Below, in pieces: positions 16,595 to 24,967 of a DNA stretch of 64,000 bases (its first letter is position 1; each line of letters begins with the position of its first letter). A model generated the notes under the pieces. The model was given only the letters and a program-made list of their open reading frames with translations. It searched no databases and was not told the DNA's origin. Source of the DNA: Arthrobacter sp. D5-1 (GTDB lineage Bacteria > Actinomycetota > Actinomycetes > Actinomycetales > Micrococcaceae); NCBI RefSeq assembly GCF_017357425.1, contig NZ_CP014571.1, positions 434,001-498,000 on the forward strand, given 5' to 3'. Made by a program: the position numbers and the translations under genes.

Positions 16595-16996
16595 TCAGCC
16601 CTGATTGATGCGGATCATGTTGCCGGAGGGATCGCGGAAGGCGCAGTCGCGCGGACCCCATGGTTGGTCGATCGGTTCCTGGAGTACCTCGGCTCCGGAC
16701 GCGCGGAGTTTCTCGAACGTGCCGTCCAGATCATCTGTGGTGAATACCAGCATGGGCATGACGCCCTTGGTCAGCAGTTCCTGGATGGCGTCGCCGTCGG
16801 CCTGGGAGCGGCCGGCGTGCGGCGGGGAAAGGACCAGTTCAAGATCCGGCTGGGCATCGCTGCCGATGGTGACCCAACGCTGGCCGTCCGAGCCGACGTC
16901 GTTCCGGACGTCGAAACCCAGGGCGTCGCGGTAGAAGGCGAGCGACTCATCCACGTCGTTGACAGTGACATGTGCGTACTTCAATGAAATGTTCAT
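16595..16996 (-). CDS. VOC-family (glyoxalase/bleomycin-resistance fold) protein
   Basis: A 133-aa single vicinal-oxygen-chelate module pair: HVTVNDVDESLAFYRDALGF (9-28) and PMLVFTTDDLDGTFEKLRAS, ending CAFRDPSGNMIRINQG. Metal-ligand positions typical of the fold are present (His9, and Glu near VLQEP). The start at ATG 16996 lies 10 nt after the AraC-type regulator, so both are probably one transcript. Such AraC/VOC pairs are frequent in actinobacteria. The substrate is unknown. Confidence 0.88.
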   Translation of the reverse strand: MNISLKYAHVTVNDVDESLAFYRDALGFDVRNDVGSDGQRWVTIGSDAQPDLELVLSPPHAGRSQADGDAIQELLTKGVMPMLVFTTDDLDGTFEKLRASGAEVLQEPIDQPWGPRDCAFRDPSGNMIRINQG

Positions 16997-17006
16997 GAAC
17001 CACACG

Positions 17007-17474
17007 CTATTGCAGCTGTGACGTGGGCGCTTCTTCAATCCTGCTCAGTGTTTCAAGAGCGGGAGTCCTGCCTTTGCTGGTTCTTTCAGGGCGGGTGTGT
17101 TGTTTCGCGATGCAGTTGGGCATGGCCTTGACGGCGTGGTGTTCGCGGGAGCGGTATTCGCTGGGGTTGATGCCTACGATTTCCGTGAAACGCGTGCTGA
17201 AGGATCCCAGCGACGTACAGCCCACTTCCATGCAGGCGTCCGTGACGCTGGTCCCCGCCCGGAGCAGGGCCATGGCCCGCTCGATCCGCCGGGTCATAAG
17301 GTAGTTGTAGGGCGATTCCCCGTAGGCGGCCTTGAACTGGCGGGAGAAATGCGCGGGGGACATGAGGGCGCCGGCGGCCATGGTGGGCACGTCCAATGGA
17401 CGCGCATACTCGCGGTCAATGAAGTCGCGGGCGCGCCGCAGATGGGCCAGATTGGCCAGTTCCTGCGGAGTCAT
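17007..17474 (-). CDS. AraC-family transcriptional regulator
   Basis: A short 155-aa regulator with the double helix-turn-helix at the N-terminus: ARDFIDREYARPLDVPTMA, SPAHFSRQFKAAYGESPYNY, RRIERAMALLRAGTSVTDAC and CTSLGSFSTRFTEIVGINPS. The C-terminal ~45 residues are basic and of unknown role. There is no N-terminal sugar-binding domain, which is normal for this subgroup. It is co-transcribed with the VOC gene (10 nt apart) and divergent from the esterase, whose start is only 20 nt away, so it may control both. Confidence 0.9.
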   Translation of the reverse strand: MTPQELANLAHLRRARDFIDREYARPLDVPTMAAGALMSPAHFSRQFKAAYGESPYNYLMTRRIERAMALLRAGTSVTDACMEVGCTSLGSFSTRFTEIVGINPSEYRSREHHAVKAMPNCIAKQHTRPERTSKGRTPALETLSRIEEAPTSQLQ

Positions 17475-17494
17475 GGCGCCAGTCTACTAGGCTC

Positions 17495-18118
17495 ATGCCC
17501 ATGGAATCAGTGGTGTGGTCAAAGCCCGAAAACCAGCGCGAGGGCACTCCGCTGCTGGTGATGATGCACGGGTATGGAACCAGCGAACAGCGGATGGTGG
17601 ACCTCTTCCCGCATCTGCCCGGCGAGTTCACGTGCGCTGCGCTTCGCGGTCCCAAAGTGATCGGCGACCATTACGGTTGGTTCCTGCTGGACTACTTCCT
17701 GACCAACGACTTTGCTGATGTCATCGCGTCCACCAACTCGGTGTTCAACTGGATCAACTCCGTCAAGGACAACCACAGCAGCGTCAGCTTGCTGGGGTAT
17801 TCGCAGGGCATGGCCATGGCCAGCACGCTCCTGCGCTTGCGGCCCCACGCCTTCAAGGCAACGGTGGGCTTGTCCGGTTTTGTGTTGGACAACGACCTCC
17901 TTGCCCTGAGCGAGTCCTTCGACACCCCGCCGCCGTTCTTCTGGGGCCGGGACAAGGCCGATCCCGTGATTAATGAGGACGCGATTGCCCACACTGCCGA
18001 GTGGCTGGAAGCCAACGTGGCCCTGACCGCACGGACCTATCCGGGCATGGGCCACAGGATCGAGCCGCCAGAGCTGGTGGATGTCAGCGCCTTCTTGAAG
18101 TTCTATGTGCTGGGGTAA
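17495..18118 (+). CDS. Alpha/beta hydrolase (carboxylesterase/phospholipase family)
   Basis: A 207-aa esterase-like hydrolase. The catalytic triad can be placed at Ser103 (LGYSQGMAMA), Asp156 (GRDKADPVI) and His187 (YPGMGHRIEP); the oxyanion region is MMHGYGTSEQ. Length and motifs fit the YpfH/carboxylesterase 2 group. The start could be ATG 17495 or 17501. No Shine-Dalgarno sequence is visible and the divergent AraC gene starts 20 nt away, so a leaderless mRNA is likely. A strong terminator follows at 18131. Substrate unknown. Confidence 0.88.
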   Translation: MPMESVVWSKPENQREGTPLLVMMHGYGTSEQRMVDLFPHLPGEFTCAALRGPKVIGDHYGWFLLDYFLTNDFADVIASTNSVFNWINSVKDNHSSVSLLGYSQGMAMASTLLRLRPHAFKATVGLSGFVLDNDLLALSESFDTPPPFFWGRDKADPVINEDAIAHTAEWLEANVALTARTYPGMGHRIEPPELVDVSAFLKFYVLG

Positions 18119-18130
18119 AGCTCTGGGTGG

Positions 18131-18158
18131 GAGCCCGGATTAGAAGGCATCCGGGCTC
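18131..18158 (+). terminator. Terminator of the hydrolase gene
   Basis: A perfect 10-bp stem GAGCCCGGAT-N8-ATCCGGGCTC starts 12 nt after the stop codon. Confidence 0.78.
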
Positions 18159-18228
18159 CGGAATCAACCTCGTGGTGCGATTCTCGTCACAATTTCGCAT
18201 TCGACTGCACACTATTGAATGACAAAAT

Positions 18229-18242
18229 TGTAAGCGCTTACA
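18229..18242. promoter_or_regulatory. LacI-type palindromic operator
   Basis: TGTAAGCGCTTACA is a perfect 14-bp palindrome with the central CG typical of LacI-family operators; the wider context AATTGTAAGCGCTTACACTT stays nearly symmetric. It lies before a decayed LacI-like gene and about 500 nt before the phosphoglucomutase gene. Confidence 0.75.
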
Positions 18243-18308
18243 CTTTTGGCTGGTGATCCGGTTCGGGTCTCGTGAAGGTGCCAGGCGAACAGGGAAAGGG
18301 TTGAGGCT

Positions 18309-18728
18309 GTGGTGCATTTCAGGGCCTCGACCGCCTCAGCCTGGTTGTTCGCCCTGGAGGCATCCGGGCTGGCTACAGGCAGCGTGGGCATGGTAAATGT
18401 TCCGTGGGACAATGAAGGTATCGATGACGAACACGCAGCCCGGCAGGCACCCCAACACCTGCTGGGGCTGGGCCATGGGGTCTTGGCCGTTCTCTCAAGC
18501 TATCAACACCCCGTTGTGACCGAGTGGGCACTGCCGGAACCCATTGCCCGTGGCGCGAGGCCCACGGCGGCTTTAGCCCATGGCGATGAATCCGCGTTCG
18601 GTGCGTTGACGGCGTTCCGGAAACGCGGTTTATCTGCCCGGGAACGTGCCAGTGAATACTGAAACCCCGGCCACCACCTGCTCGATACCAAGCTCATCGA
18701 ACGCAAAACCACGCGCCGCAAGCGCTGA
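18309..18728 (+). pseudogene. Decayed LacI-family regulator (effector-domain remnant)
   Basis: A single frame carries recognisable pieces of the C-terminal half of a LacI regulator: PWDNEGIDDEHAARQAPQHL plus LGLGHGVLAVLS (the hLlelGHr.ia element), ARPTAALAHGDESAFGALTA plus FRKRGLSARE (the PTAv.a.nD..A.Gal.al...G element), then, after an in-frame TGA at 18660-18662, HHLLDTKLIERKTTRRKR ending at TGA 18728, the usual C-terminal strand. Spacing between the pieces is too short, and the DNA-binding domain is missing. LacI proteins are about 330-350 aa; about 140 codons remain. The gene probably once controlled the operon that follows. Confidence 0.72.
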
Positions 18729-18742
18729 ACGGAATACTGCAC

Positions 18743-19468
18743 ATGACTGATCTTCGTAATGCCTGGACGGGTGCTTCGGCCCTGTTGTTCGACCTCGACG
18801 GCGTGCTGACGCCTACTGCCGTGGTGCACGAGCAGGCGTGGCAGGAACTGTTCGACGGTTACCTGGCCGAAACGGGACACCCGCAGGGGTATCAGGAGAG
18901 CGACTACTTCGACCATATTGACGGTAAGCCGCGCTTCGACGGTGTCCGGGACTTCCTGGCATCCCGCGGCATCACTTTGCCCGAAGGCCCGGTCCACGAC
19001 CACCCGGACAACGTCACGGTGCAGGGCCTGGGCAACCGCAAGAATGCCATCTTCAACGAGATCGTGAACTCCCGCGGCGTGGAGCCGTTTGAGGGCTCGG
19101 TCAAGTTCATCAATGCCGCGGTGGAACTGGGTCTCAAAGTAGCTGTCGTGTCCTCCTCACGCAACGCTCCTGCCGTCCTGAAGGCCGCCGGCCTGGACCA
19201 CCACTTCGAGGTGGTGGTGGACGGCCAGGTGGCTGCCGGCGTCGGGCTTCCCGGCAAGCCTGACCCTGCCACCTATGTCTATGGAGCAGGCCTGCTGGGC
19301 GTCCCCGTGGAGGAATGCATCGTGGTGGAGGATGCGGTGTCCGGGGTGCAGGCCGGCGCAGGCGCCAACTTTTACGCCGTGATCGGCGTGGACCGCGGGG
19401 CGGGCCGCCAAACCCTGCTCGACGCCGGTGCCACGTTGGTGGTGGACGACCTCAACGATCTTCTCTGA
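18743..19468 (+). CDS. pgmB: Beta-phosphoglucomutase (HAD superfamily)
   Basis: Converts beta-glucose 1-phosphate to glucose 6-phosphate. The 241-aa HAD protein has motif I LLFDLDGVLT (Asp17 nucleophile, Asp19), a cap domain (~25-110), motif II VAVVSSSRNA, the Lys in LPGKPDPATY, and motif IV VVEDAVSGVQAG. The start at ATG 18743 comes 14 nt after the end of the LacI remnant. The GH65 phosphorylase starts 30 nt downstream; the pair is a classic module in which the phosphorylase yields the beta-G1P used here. The module sits behind a LacI-type palindrome. Confidence 0.9.
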   Translation: MTDLRNAWTGASALLFDLDGVLTPTAVVHEQAWQELFDGYLAETGHPQGYQESDYFDHIDGKPRFDGVRDFLASRGITLPEGPVHDHPDNVTVQGLGNRKNAIFNEIVNSRGVEPFEGSVKFINAAVELGLKVAVVSSSRNAPAVLKAAGLDHHFEVVVDGQVAAGVGLPGKPDPATYVYGAGLLGVPVEECIVVEDAVSGVQAGAGANFYAVIGVDRGAGRQTLLDAGATLVVDDLNDLL

Positions 19469-19498
19469 CCCTACTTTTTCGAAGGATTTCAACCGCCC

Positions 19499-21853
19499 AT
19501 GGCACTCATCAGCTCCGATCGGCTGCGCTTCCCCTGTGAGCCCTGGAAGCTCGTGGAGAATATCCACGTCCCTGGTGACGAGGGAACGCTGGAAACGCTG
19601 TTCGCACTTGGCAACGGCCACCTTGGTATCCGCGGCTCGCACTCAACAGCGGGCGACGGCGAACTGCCCGGCACGTTCATCAATGGCTTCCACGAGATCT
19701 GGGACATCAAGCACGCCGAGAATGCTTATGGTTTCGCCAGAACCGGCCAACGGATTGTGTACGTTCCGGATGCCAACAACTTCACCGTGTCCATCGATGG
19801 CGAGGCCCTGAGCCTGGCTGAGTCCACGGTGACTGACTACAGCCGCAGCGTGGACTTTTCCACCGGCGTCTACGAAGAGAGCATCACGTGGGCCTGCCGT
19901 TCGGGTGCGACCGTCACTACGGTGGAGCGCCGGGCGGTGGGGTTCGATTCCCGCGGATGTCTTGGCCTGGAGCTGTCCCTGACTGCTGACCGGGACGTGT
20001 CCGCGGACATCACTTCCGGCGTCGTGAACCGTCAGGACCAGCCTGTGGAGGACCAGTCGGCCCACGACCCCCGCCGTTCGGGCCGGCATGCCGGCCGGGT
20101 CCTGCTGCCGTTGCATTTGCAGGGTGCTGACGGCTCCCTGCGCCTCGCATGGGAAACCGCCGAATCACGCCAGCGCGTGGCCATGGCCGTGGATCACTGG
20201 ATCTCCGCGGAGGGCCAGCCATTCGAGACGTTGGTGGGCGAGGACGACTCATCCGTCCGCTACGTTCTGGCAATCCACCACGGCGACACATTCCGTTTGG
20301 AGAAAACGGTCAGTTACCTGGTGGCAGGTTCCACGGACGCCGAAGACCGCGGAGAAAGCCTGGCGGCGGAAGCCGAAGCGAAGCTGGTACCGTTCGCCGA
20401 CATCCTGGCCCAGAGCAAAGCGCACTACGACGAATACTGGACCACGGCCGACATTCTGATCGGTGGCCAGCCGGAGATGCAGCAGGCGGTCCGGTGGGGA
20501 CTGTTCCAGCTGGCGCAGGCAACCGCGCGTGCCGGTGTTGCCGGAATCCCCGCCAAGGGTGTGAGCGGTTCCGGCTACGAGGGCCACTACTTCTGGGACC
20601 AGGAAATCTACCTCCTGCCGTACCTGACGTACACCAATCCTTGCGGAGCCCGGAAGGTCCTGGAATCGCGGCACGCCATGCTGCCCGACGCGCGGGTGCG
20701 GGCCAAGGAGCTCAGCGTGGATGGAGCGCTGTTCCCATGGCGGACCATCAACGGGCTTGAAGCCAGCGCCTACTATGCCGCCGGTACGGCCCAGTTCCAC
20801 ATCGCCGCGGCCATTGCATTCGCCGCCAACCGCTATGAATGGGCCAGTGCAGATCCCACCTTCCGCGCGGAATTGGGTGCCGACCTGCTGATCGAGACAG
20901 CACGCATGTGGGCTTCGCTGGGCTTCTTCGGCAAGGACGGAATGTTCCACATCCACGGTGTCACCGGCCCGGATGAGTACACTGCCGTGGTTAATGACAA
21001 CCTGTACACCAACGTCATGGCGCGCTTTAACCTCCGTGCCGCCGCGGCGTTGGAGCACGAGGGCATTGCCGGCACCGAGCGTTTGGTGTGGCGTCAGGCA
21101 GCCGAGCGGATGTTCCTTCCGTACGATCCGCACCTCCAGCTCCACAGCCAGGACAACGACTTCATGACCCTTGAGCCGTGGGACTGGAACACACCCAAGT
21201 CCAAGTACCCGCTGCTGCTGAACTTCCACCCGTTGGTGATCTACCGGCACCAAGTCCTCAAACAGGCCGATACCGTGCTGGCAATGTTCCTTCAATGGCA
21301 GGACTTCTCGGCCGAGGAGAAGCAGCGCGCTTTCGACTTCTACGATCCCATCACGACAGGTGATTCCACCTTGTCCGCCTGCGTTCAGGGCATCATGGCC
21401 GCCGAGGTGGGGTACGGCGACGTCGCGCTCCAGCACTTCACCGAGGCGCTGTTCATCGACCTCGACAACTCGCATGGCAACACGATCGACGGGGTCCACA
21501 TCGCCTCCACCGGAGGGATCTGGAGCTCCTTGGTCTGTGGTTTCGCCGGCATGCGGGACCAGGGTGAGGTGCTGCGCTTCGATCCACGCCTCCCCTTGGA
21601 ATGGGAAGGCCTGTCCTTCCGCCTCAAGGTCCAGGGACGCCTGCTTGCAGTGGACCTGGCACAGGGTTCCATCGAGCTCACACTCATCCCCGGGCCGGAC
21701 TACAGCGACGAACCGTTGCACGTGAACGTGCGGGAGCAGGTGGTCACTGTCGGTGCGGATACCGTCTTGGTTCCGCTGGAAACGGTGCCGGTGCCACCGC
21801 CGTCGATCTTCCCCAGCGTCTTCCCGACGGCGGGACTTCCGGTCATCCGGTAG
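19499..21853 (+). CDS. GH65 disaccharide phosphorylase (maltose/trehalose/kojibiose type)
   Basis: Inverting phosphorolysis of an alpha-glucobiose to beta-glucose 1-phosphate and glucose. The 784-aa length is normal. The N-terminal beta-sandwich begins PCEPWKLVENIHVPGDEG and ETLFALGNGHLGIRG; the (alpha/alpha)6 barrel carries EGHYFWDQEIYLLPYL and the general acid Glu493 in GVTGPDEYTAVVNDN; phosphate-loop region HGNTIDGVHIASTGGIW. Substrate (maltose, trehalose, kojibiose or nigerose) cannot be decided by eye. No sugar transporter lies nearby, so the disaccharide may be made inside the cell or imported elsewhere. Confidence 0.9.
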   Translation: MALISSDRLRFPCEPWKLVENIHVPGDEGTLETLFALGNGHLGIRGSHSTAGDGELPGTFINGFHEIWDIKHAENAYGFARTGQRIVYVPDANNFTVSIDGEALSLAESTVTDYSRSVDFSTGVYEESITWACRSGATVTTVERRAVGFDSRGCLGLELSLTADRDVSADITSGVVNRQDQPVEDQSAHDPRRSGRHAGRVLLPLHLQGADGSLRLAWETAESRQRVAMAVDHWISAEGQPFETLVGEDDSSVRYVLAIHHGDTFRLEKTVSYLVAGSTDAEDRGESLAAEAEAKLVPFADILAQSKAHYDEYWTTADILIGGQPEMQQAVRWGLFQLAQATARAGVAGIPAKGVSGSGYEGHYFWDQEIYLLPYLTYTNPCGARKVLESRHAMLPDARVRAKELSVDGALFPWRTINGLEASAYYAAGTAQFHIAAAIAFAANRYEWASADPTFRAELGADLLIETARMWASLGFFGKDGMFHIHGVTGPDEYTAVVNDNLYTNVMARFNLRAAAALEHEGIAGTERLVWRQAAERMFLPYDPHLQLHSQDNDFMTLEPWDWNTPKSKYPLLLNFHPLVIYRHQVLKQADTVLAMFLQWQDFSAEEKQRAFDFYDPITTGDSTLSACVQGIMAAEVGYGDVALQHFTEALFIDLDNSHGNTIDGVHIASTGGIWSSLVCGFAGMRDQGEVLRFDPRLPLEWEGLSFRLKVQGRLLAVDLAQGSIELTLIPGPDYSDEPLHVNVREQVVTVGADTVLVPLETVPVPPPSIFPSVFPTAGLPVIR

Positions 21854-21887
21854 CCTTCAGGCTTCGCGGGGTCAATATCGGCGGGAG

Positions 21888-23537
21888 TTACGTGGAGGCA
21901 AGGTCCATGGTGGTCAGGCGCAGCCACAACCACAGCCGTTTCTGCGGATCCGCCAGGTCAAGGTTGAAGTCCTCGGCCAGGCGGGTCACGCGGTAGCGGA
22001 CTGTGTTGTTGTGGACATGGAGTTGGGCGGCCATGGCCGAGATGTTTCCGTTGCTCGCAAGGTAGGCGCGGAGGGTGTCCAGGTAGTCCGTTTGCTGCTC
22101 GGCGTCCCGGGCCTGGATCCTGGCGATTTCGTCTGTTCCGCCCAGTCCGTTCTCCTCAATGAATGCCCCGATCTTCAGCAGGTTCAACGGGATCTGGAAG
22201 TCCTCATAGAGGGCTACTCCCGGTGCCTTCCCGGCGCCGGCCGTCTTTCCGCCGCGCGCCTGCAGGTTCATCAGATGGTTCAAGGTCTGGATGGCCTCGG
22301 ACCGGGACCGGGGAAGGTCCTCGATTCCTTGGGCTATGCCCCCTACGGTAGCGATGACCGGGAACGGGCTGATGGTGTGTGAGTACGCCTCAATTTCCTG
22401 GATGATCCGCCCATGCACGGCCCGGGGCGGGCTCCCCTTGCAGGGCAGGAGCGCGTAGACCACCGAGCCGAGCAGGGCGCTGTGCCCGGTGCCGAACTGC
22501 ACGTTGCAGACCGTGGTCACCAAGTGCAGCAGCCGGTGGATGTCGCGCACCGATTCCAGGCTTCCGGTCTCCGGGCGGACGATCGAGAAGGCGGCCACGG
22601 CCAAGCCGTTGGCGGCGTCCAAGCCCAGTTGGGCAGCGGCGAACGAGGCATGCGGAGCGTCGTCCATGACCGTACGGATGAGGTCCGCATTGCGGCGCTC
22701 CCCGAAGTCCGAGGCGGAGCGGGCGTGCAGCATGTGCAAACCGGCCAACGGCGCCATCCGGTCCAGTGCATTCAGGGCCGCAGCCCGGTTTTCCTCGCCG
22801 GGATCGATGATCCAGATGGAACCGAGCAGCTCGCCCCCGGCCCGGACGGCCAGCGCAAGGCGGGCCATGCCGTCGTCGGGCGCTGGCACCAGCACCGCTC
22901 CCGGGGCGGCGTAGACAATCTTGAAATCCTGGTCGAAAGCCGGTGGTGTGGTTTCCTCGAGGGTGAGTGTGGTGATGCGCCGGAGCTCATCGATGGGTTG
23001 GCCAGGCAAGGTGGAATAGCCGAGGATCCGGCCAAGCGGATCCACGATGCTCGCGGCGCCGTTGGTGATGGAGGCCGCTGCGTTGGCAAAAGCGTAGAGG
23101 TCTCCCAGTCGGACCCCGGCCACCGAGTCGGCCGCTGCACCCATGACTGAGGCCCTGGCCAGTGCCACCAGCTTTGTCCAGTCGGCGTCGTCCGGCGCCA
23201 CCAGCACGGACATGCTGTATCCCACCGCTGCCGATCGCAGCTGCTCCATCTTTGCGCCATGCGCTTTCACGATCACCGCGGCGGCGTTGCTGTTTGCTGC
23301 CCTGTGGAGGAGTTGATCGAAATCCGGTGAGCCGTAGGTGCATCCGACGGCCAGAATGATGCGGTCATCCACGCTGGACCAGTGGTCCAGGGGGTCGTAC
23401 ATCAGCACGTCCGAGACAGGGTGCCCCAGGTTCTCGGGCGTGGGGTTGGCATGTACCAGGTCCGCTTGCATCAAGTGGATGCAATCGGACAAACGAACCG
23501 CGGATTGCTGGATTCCTGATTGAGGGCCCGTCTCCAT
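21888..23537 (-). CDS. PucR-family transcriptional regulator
   Basis: A 549-aa regulator. The N-terminal PucR-type sensory domain spans roughly residues 14-140 (VRLSDCIHLMQADLVHANPT, DDRIILAVGCTYGSPDFDQL), a central GGDEF-like/CdaR region is around 290-410, and the C-terminal PucR helix-turn-helix reads TLRAYLASNGNISAMAAQLH then VHNNTVRYRVTRLAEDFNLD. It is divergent from the oxidase-ABC-RidA operon (128-nt gap) and is the likely activator of it. No Shine-Dalgarno sequence precedes ATG 23537. Half-sites CCATATGTG and CACATATGG flank the gap. Confidence 0.9.
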   Translation of the reverse strand: METGPQSGIQQSAVRLSDCIHLMQADLVHANPTPENLGHPVSDVLMYDPLDHWSSVDDRIILAVGCTYGSPDFDQLLHRAANSNAAAVIVKAHGAKMEQLRSAAVGYSMSVLVAPDDADWTKLVALARASVMGAAADSVAGVRLGDLYAFANAAASITNGAASIVDPLGRILGYSTLPGQPIDELRRITTLTLEETTPPAFDQDFKIVYAAPGAVLVPAPDDGMARLALAVRAGGELLGSIWIIDPGEENRAAALNALDRMAPLAGLHMLHARSASDFGERRNADLIRTVMDDAPHASFAAAQLGLDAANGLAVAAFSIVRPETGSLESVRDIHRLLHLVTTVCNVQFGTGHSALLGSVVYALLPCKGSPPRAVHGRIIQEIEAYSHTISPFPVIATVGGIAQGIEDLPRSRSEAIQTLNHLMNLQARGGKTAGAGKAPGVALYEDFQIPLNLLKIGAFIEENGLGGTDEIARIQARDAEQQTDYLDTLRAYLASNGNISAMAAQLHVHNNTVRYRVTRLAEDFNLDLADPQKRLWLWLRLTTMDLAST

Positions 23538-23591
23538 ATGTGGACGTTATCACAAGGCCAATCGGCATCTTATAGAGGAATTCACATATGG
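23534..23591. promoter_or_regulatory. Paired inverted sites between pucR and the oxidase operon
   Basis: CCATATGTG (23534-23542) and its exact inverse CACATATGG (23583-23591) are 40 nt apart. The first covers the pucR start codon. They are candidate binding sites for the PucR regulator. Confidence 0.5.
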
Positions 23592-23665
23592 CGCGGGGGA
23601 GATCTACGTCACTATTGGGAAAGGAGCTGGGCGGCTAACCCAGCAGGAACGCAGAGGACCAACCC

Positions 23666-24967
23666 ATGAAACTCAAGGACATCAAGGCGCTCGCCTCGGT
23701 GCAGGGACCAGCCCGATCCATCGCGGAACGACTGTCCCGGAAGTGCTACAGCGTGGAAGACATGCGCAAGCTGGCTGCCAGGCGCCTGCCCAAGAGCATC
23801 TTCGAGTACATCGAAGGTGGAGGCGAGGACGAGGTCTCACTGCGCCGCAACCAGTCCTCGTTCCAAGACTGGTCCTTCCTCCCCAAGTGGGGATCGGTGG
23901 AGAACTTCGACCTTAGTTCAACCCTCCTGGGCGGACCGGTTTCCATGCCGGTGACCCTCTCGCCCACAGGCGGTACCCGGCTGTTCCACCCGGAGGGAGA
24001 GTCCGCGGTGGCCCGGGCTGCGCTCGCTGAAGGAATTCCCTACGGACTGGCCCACCTCAGCACCACCACCATGGAAGATGTCAGCGCTGCGGCGCCGGGA
24101 CTCCGCCGGTGGTTCAACCTGGAACCCACCCAGGACAGGGGACTGCTGCAAGCCGTCCTGGACCGCGTGTCCAACGCCGGTTACGAAGCCCTGCTGGTCA
24201 ACGTTGATTGCCGGGCCATCGGCCACCGCGAGCGCGACTACCGCAACGGGTTCACGGCACCCCCGTCCATCAAGCCGAAGACGGTGGTGGAGGGCATGTT
24301 GCACCCCGCCTGGGCCCTGGGATTCCTGGCCAACGACGCCATTGCTTTCCCCAACCTGGATGCCGACGTTCCGGAAGGACCGCTGGCCAGTTCCCCGGAC
24401 ATGTGGCGCACGCTGCTGGCAGGGTCCTATGAGCCCACGGATTGGGACGACATCCAGGATCTGCGGGCCCGCTGGAACGGACCGATCATCCTCAAGGGCG
24501 TCGTCAACCCGAACGACGTCGCGCTGGCCGTTGCGCTGGGCATCGACGCCATCCAGGTCAGCAACCATGGCGGACGGCAACTGGATCACATGGCCGCTCC
24601 CCTGGATGTCCTTCCGGACATCGTGGAAAGGGCCGCCGGCCAGGTGGAAATCATCGTCGACGGCGGAATCCGCCGCGGTTCCGACGTGGTCAAGGCGCTG
24701 GCGCTGGGCGCGGATGCCTGCTCCATTGGACGACCCTACCTTTACGGACTGGCCGCAGCCGGCGAAGCCGGCGTGGCGCACGTCCTGCAAATGTTCCGCT
24801 CCGAAATGACCCGCACCATGATGCTCCTCGGAGTGTCAACCATCGAAGAACTGCGGACGGAAGGCCGGGACTTGATCCGGCACCGCAACGAAGCGTTCGC
24901 CCGCACCCAACCCACCCGTATTCACAAGGCCGCCCCCATGGGCCTTGCACAAATGAGGACTCCCTAA
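23666..24967 (+). CDS. FMN-dependent alpha-hydroxy-acid oxidase/dehydrogenase family protein
   Basis: A 433-aa protein of the glycolate oxidase/lactate monooxygenase family, a TIM barrel with FMN. Visible elements: SIFEYIEGGGEDEVSLRRN (Tyr48), Lys277 in PIILKGVV, catalytic base His301 and Arg304 in VSNHGGRQLD, and the phosphate site VDGGIRRGSDVVKALALGAD. The conserved QLY motif, whose Tyr binds substrate in the family, is here FNLEPTQDRG with Glu153 in place of Tyr, which suggests a different substrate from lactate or glycolate. It leads an operon with an amino-acid-type ABC importer and RidA; its stop overlaps the next start (TAATG). Confidence 0.85.
   Translation: MKLKDIKALASVQGPARSIAERLSRKCYSVEDMRKLAARRLPKSIFEYIEGGGEDEVSLRRNQSSFQDWSFLPKWGSVENFDLSSTLLGGPVSMPVTLSPTGGTRLFHPEGESAVARAALAEGIPYGLAHLSTTTMEDVSAAAPGLRRWFNLEPTQDRGLLQAVLDRVSNAGYEALLVNVDCRAIGHRERDYRNGFTAPPSIKPKTVVEGMLHPAWALGFLANDAIAFPNLDADVPEGPLASSPDMWRTLLAGSYEPTDWDDIQDLRARWNGPIILKGVVNPNDVALAVALGIDAIQVSNHGGRQLDHMAAPLDVLPDIVERAAGQVEIIVDGGIRRGSDVVKALALGADACSIGRPYLYGLAAAGEAGVAHVLQMFRSEMTRTMMLLGVSTIEELRTEGRDLIRHRNEAFARTQPTRIHKAAPMGLAQMRTP

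Noticed and set aside
20249..21721. A 490-codon frame opposite the GH65 gene
   Set aside because: Mirror of a strongly conserved enzyme; no start signal and no recognisable domain.
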